A DNA stretch of 6,364 nucleotides from Afipia sp. (GTDB taxonomy: Bacteria; Pseudomonadota; Alphaproteobacteria; Rhizobiales; Xanthobacteraceae). The translations under genes and the position numbers were made by a program. Below, piece by piece: positions 5,727 to 6,364 of the stretch. Position 1 is the first letter of the stretch; every line of letters starts with the position of its first letter. The stretch covers positions 1 through 6,364 of the forward strand of contig JAPLPA010000261.1 of the NCBI GenBank assembly GCA_026400415.1, given 5' to 3'. Below the pieces are notes generated by a model. The model had not been told where the DNA came from and ran no database searches. It was given only the letters and a program-made list of their open reading frames with translations.

Positions 5727-6176
5727 ATGACCGAGCGCATGCTGATCCGTCCTGTTCGCGTGGATGAGCGAGCCGGCTGGGAGCCGCTCTGGGCAGGCTA
5801 TCTCGCATTCTACAAGGTGACGATTACGCCCGCGACGACAGACGTTACCTGGAACCGCTTTCACGACGACAATGAGCCGATGTATGTGCTGGGTGCCTAT
5901 GTGGATGGCAAACTGACCGGCATCGTCCATTTTCTGTTTCATCGTTCGTGCTGGACCGTCGGCAACTATTGTTACCTGCAGGACTTGTTCGTCTCGGAAG
6001 CAGCGCGTGGGCACGGCGCGGGACGCGCGTTGATCGAAGCGGTTTATGAGCGCGCGAAGGCTGCGGGGGCCAGCCGCGTGCATTGGCTGACGCAAAACGA
6101 AAACGCACAGGCTCGAATTCTCTACGATCAAGTCGCCGACAATCCCGGTTTCATGCAGTACCGCAAAATTTTTTGA
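5727..6176 (+). CDS. GNAT family N-acetyltransferase, substrate unknown
   Basis: The 149-residue product has the GCN5-related N-acetyltransferase fold, which transfers acetyl from acetyl-CoA to an amine. An N-terminal strand LIRPVRVDERAGWEPLWAGY (6-25) is followed by YVLGAYVDGKLTGIVHFLFH (53-72), then motif A, CYLQDLFVSEAARGHGAGRALIEAVYERA (82-110). The acetyl-CoA pyrophosphate loop is Arg94-Gly-His-Gly-Ala-Gly99. Motif B follows: VHWLTQNENAQARILYDQVA (118-137), with Asn124/Asn126 and Tyr133, the last a candidate general acid. The sequence resembles the HPA2-like branch, which includes amino-acid and polyamine acetyltransferases, but this does not fix the substrate. The ATG lies 10 bases after the glpX stop, with only a weak TGAG around that stop. 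A second in-frame ATG at 5739 is possible and would remove four residues. The short gap implies cotranscription with glpX. Confidence 0.88.
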   Translation: MTERMLIRPVRVDERAGWEPLWAGYLAFYKVTITPATTDVTWNRFHDDNEPMYVLGAYVDGKLTGIVHFLFHRSCWTVGNYCYLQDLFVSEAARGHGAGRALIEAVYERAKAAGASRVHWLTQNENAQARILYDQVADNPGFMQYRKIF

Positions 6177-6179
6177 GGA
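6174..6179 (+). promoter_or_regulatory. Ribosome binding site overlapping the acetyltransferase stop; sets the HAD start
   Basis: TGAGGA contains the TGA stop of the acetyltransferase gene and a good Shine-Dalgarno core, GAGGA. Two in-frame ATGs follow, at 6180 and 6186. The first touches the site and is too close for initiation, whereas the second has a normal 6-base spacer, so 6186 is chosen. Termination and initiation in this overlap suggest translational coupling. Confidence 0.65.
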
Positions 6180-6185
6180 ATGACG

Positions 6186-6364
6186 ATGCCAACTGCTGCG
6201 AAGGCTTTGCTATTCGATGTTTTCGGAACCGTCGTTGACTGGCGGTCCAGCCTGATCGCGAGTTTCACGACATGGGGCAAAGCAAAGGGCGTCGATGGCG
6301 ACTGGGCGGCGCTGGTCGATGGATGGCGCGGCGCATACATGCCCTCGATGGACGATGTGCGTAA
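6186..6364 (+). CDS. Haloacid dehalogenase type II family hydrolase, 3' part missing
   Basis: Only the first 59 codons are inside the window; the frame is open at the right edge. The N-terminus reads AAKALLFDVFGTVVDWRSSL, the HAD-superfamily motif I with Asp11 as the predicted nucleophile. The T-V-V-D-W-R continuation is typical of the (S)-2-haloacid dehalogenase (type II) subfamily. Trp47-Arg48, in DGWRGAYMPSM, aligns by eye with the WRQKQLEY segment of L-2-haloacid dehalogenases, where the Arg binds the leaving halide. Family members have about 220-240 residues. Some are true dehalogenases that turn L-2-haloacids into D-2-hydroxyacids; many others are phosphatases of unknown substrate, and this fragment cannot decide. 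It follows the acetyltransferase stop by 9 bases and is probably cotranscribed. Confidence 0.85.
   Translation, partial: MPTAAKALLFDVFGTVVDWRSSLIASFTTWGKAKGVDGDWAALVDGWRGAYMPSMDDVR

Noticed and set aside
1..6364. Novel defence, mobile or secondary-metabolite system
   Set aside because: All long coding regions belong to ordinary metabolic families and there are no transposase, integrase, toxin, nuclease or array-like repeats.

Overview
The window reads as ordinary chromosomal DNA of an alphaproteobacterium of the order Hyphomicrobiales (Rhizobiales), most likely near Nitrobacteraceae/Bradyrhizobiaceae. The grounds are moderately high GC, the style of the proteins (GlpX with the rhizobial VDPLEGT...CAKNMPG segment, a class I PHA synthase, a small lipoprotein with a PAVHD motif), and my recollection of a phaC / aminotransferase / hom / glpX neighbourhood in that family. 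This placement is inference; no database was searched.

Layout. Positions 1-1315 (minus strand) hold the N-terminal 438 codons of a class I polyhydroxyalkanoate synthase (phaC), cut by the left window edge. It is divergent from everything else. A 258-base intergenic region follows (1316-1573), with a candidate sigma70-type promoter and a PhaR-like CTGC-N3-GCAA site. Next is a small lipoprotein gene (1574-1885) and a 214-base leader (1886-2099) rich in inverted and direct repeats of a CGTTTRC-type element. The rest is a plus-strand gene row: alaC-type aminotransferase (2100-3317), homoserine dehydrogenase hom (3338-4660), an intrinsic-terminator-like hairpin (4671-4698), class II fructose-1,6-bisphosphatase glpX (4721-5716), a GNAT acetyltransferase (5727-6176), and the first 59 codons of a type II haloacid-dehalogenase-like hydrolase (6186 to the right edge).

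How the genes work together. alaC and hom are 20 bases apart and probably cotranscribed. They link amino-group transfer (alanine/glutamate or another 2-oxo acid) to the aspartate-family branch leading to homoserine, threonine and methionine. glpX serves gluconeogenesis and possibly the Calvin or ribulose-monophosphate type sugar-phosphate cycles. The terminator-like hairpin suggests that hom and glpX are only partly coupled. glpX, the acetyltransferase and the HAD gene are closely packed (10- and 9-base gaps) and look cotranscribed. phaC makes the storage polyester PHB from 3-hydroxybutyryl-CoA and has its own control region.

I see no RNA gene, insertion sequence, CRISPR array, prophage piece or defence system. 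No coding region is broken inside the window; the two partial genes are cut only by the edges. The points most worth a second look are regulatory: the repeat cluster before alaC, the hom/glpX hairpin and the shared phaC/lipoprotein control region.
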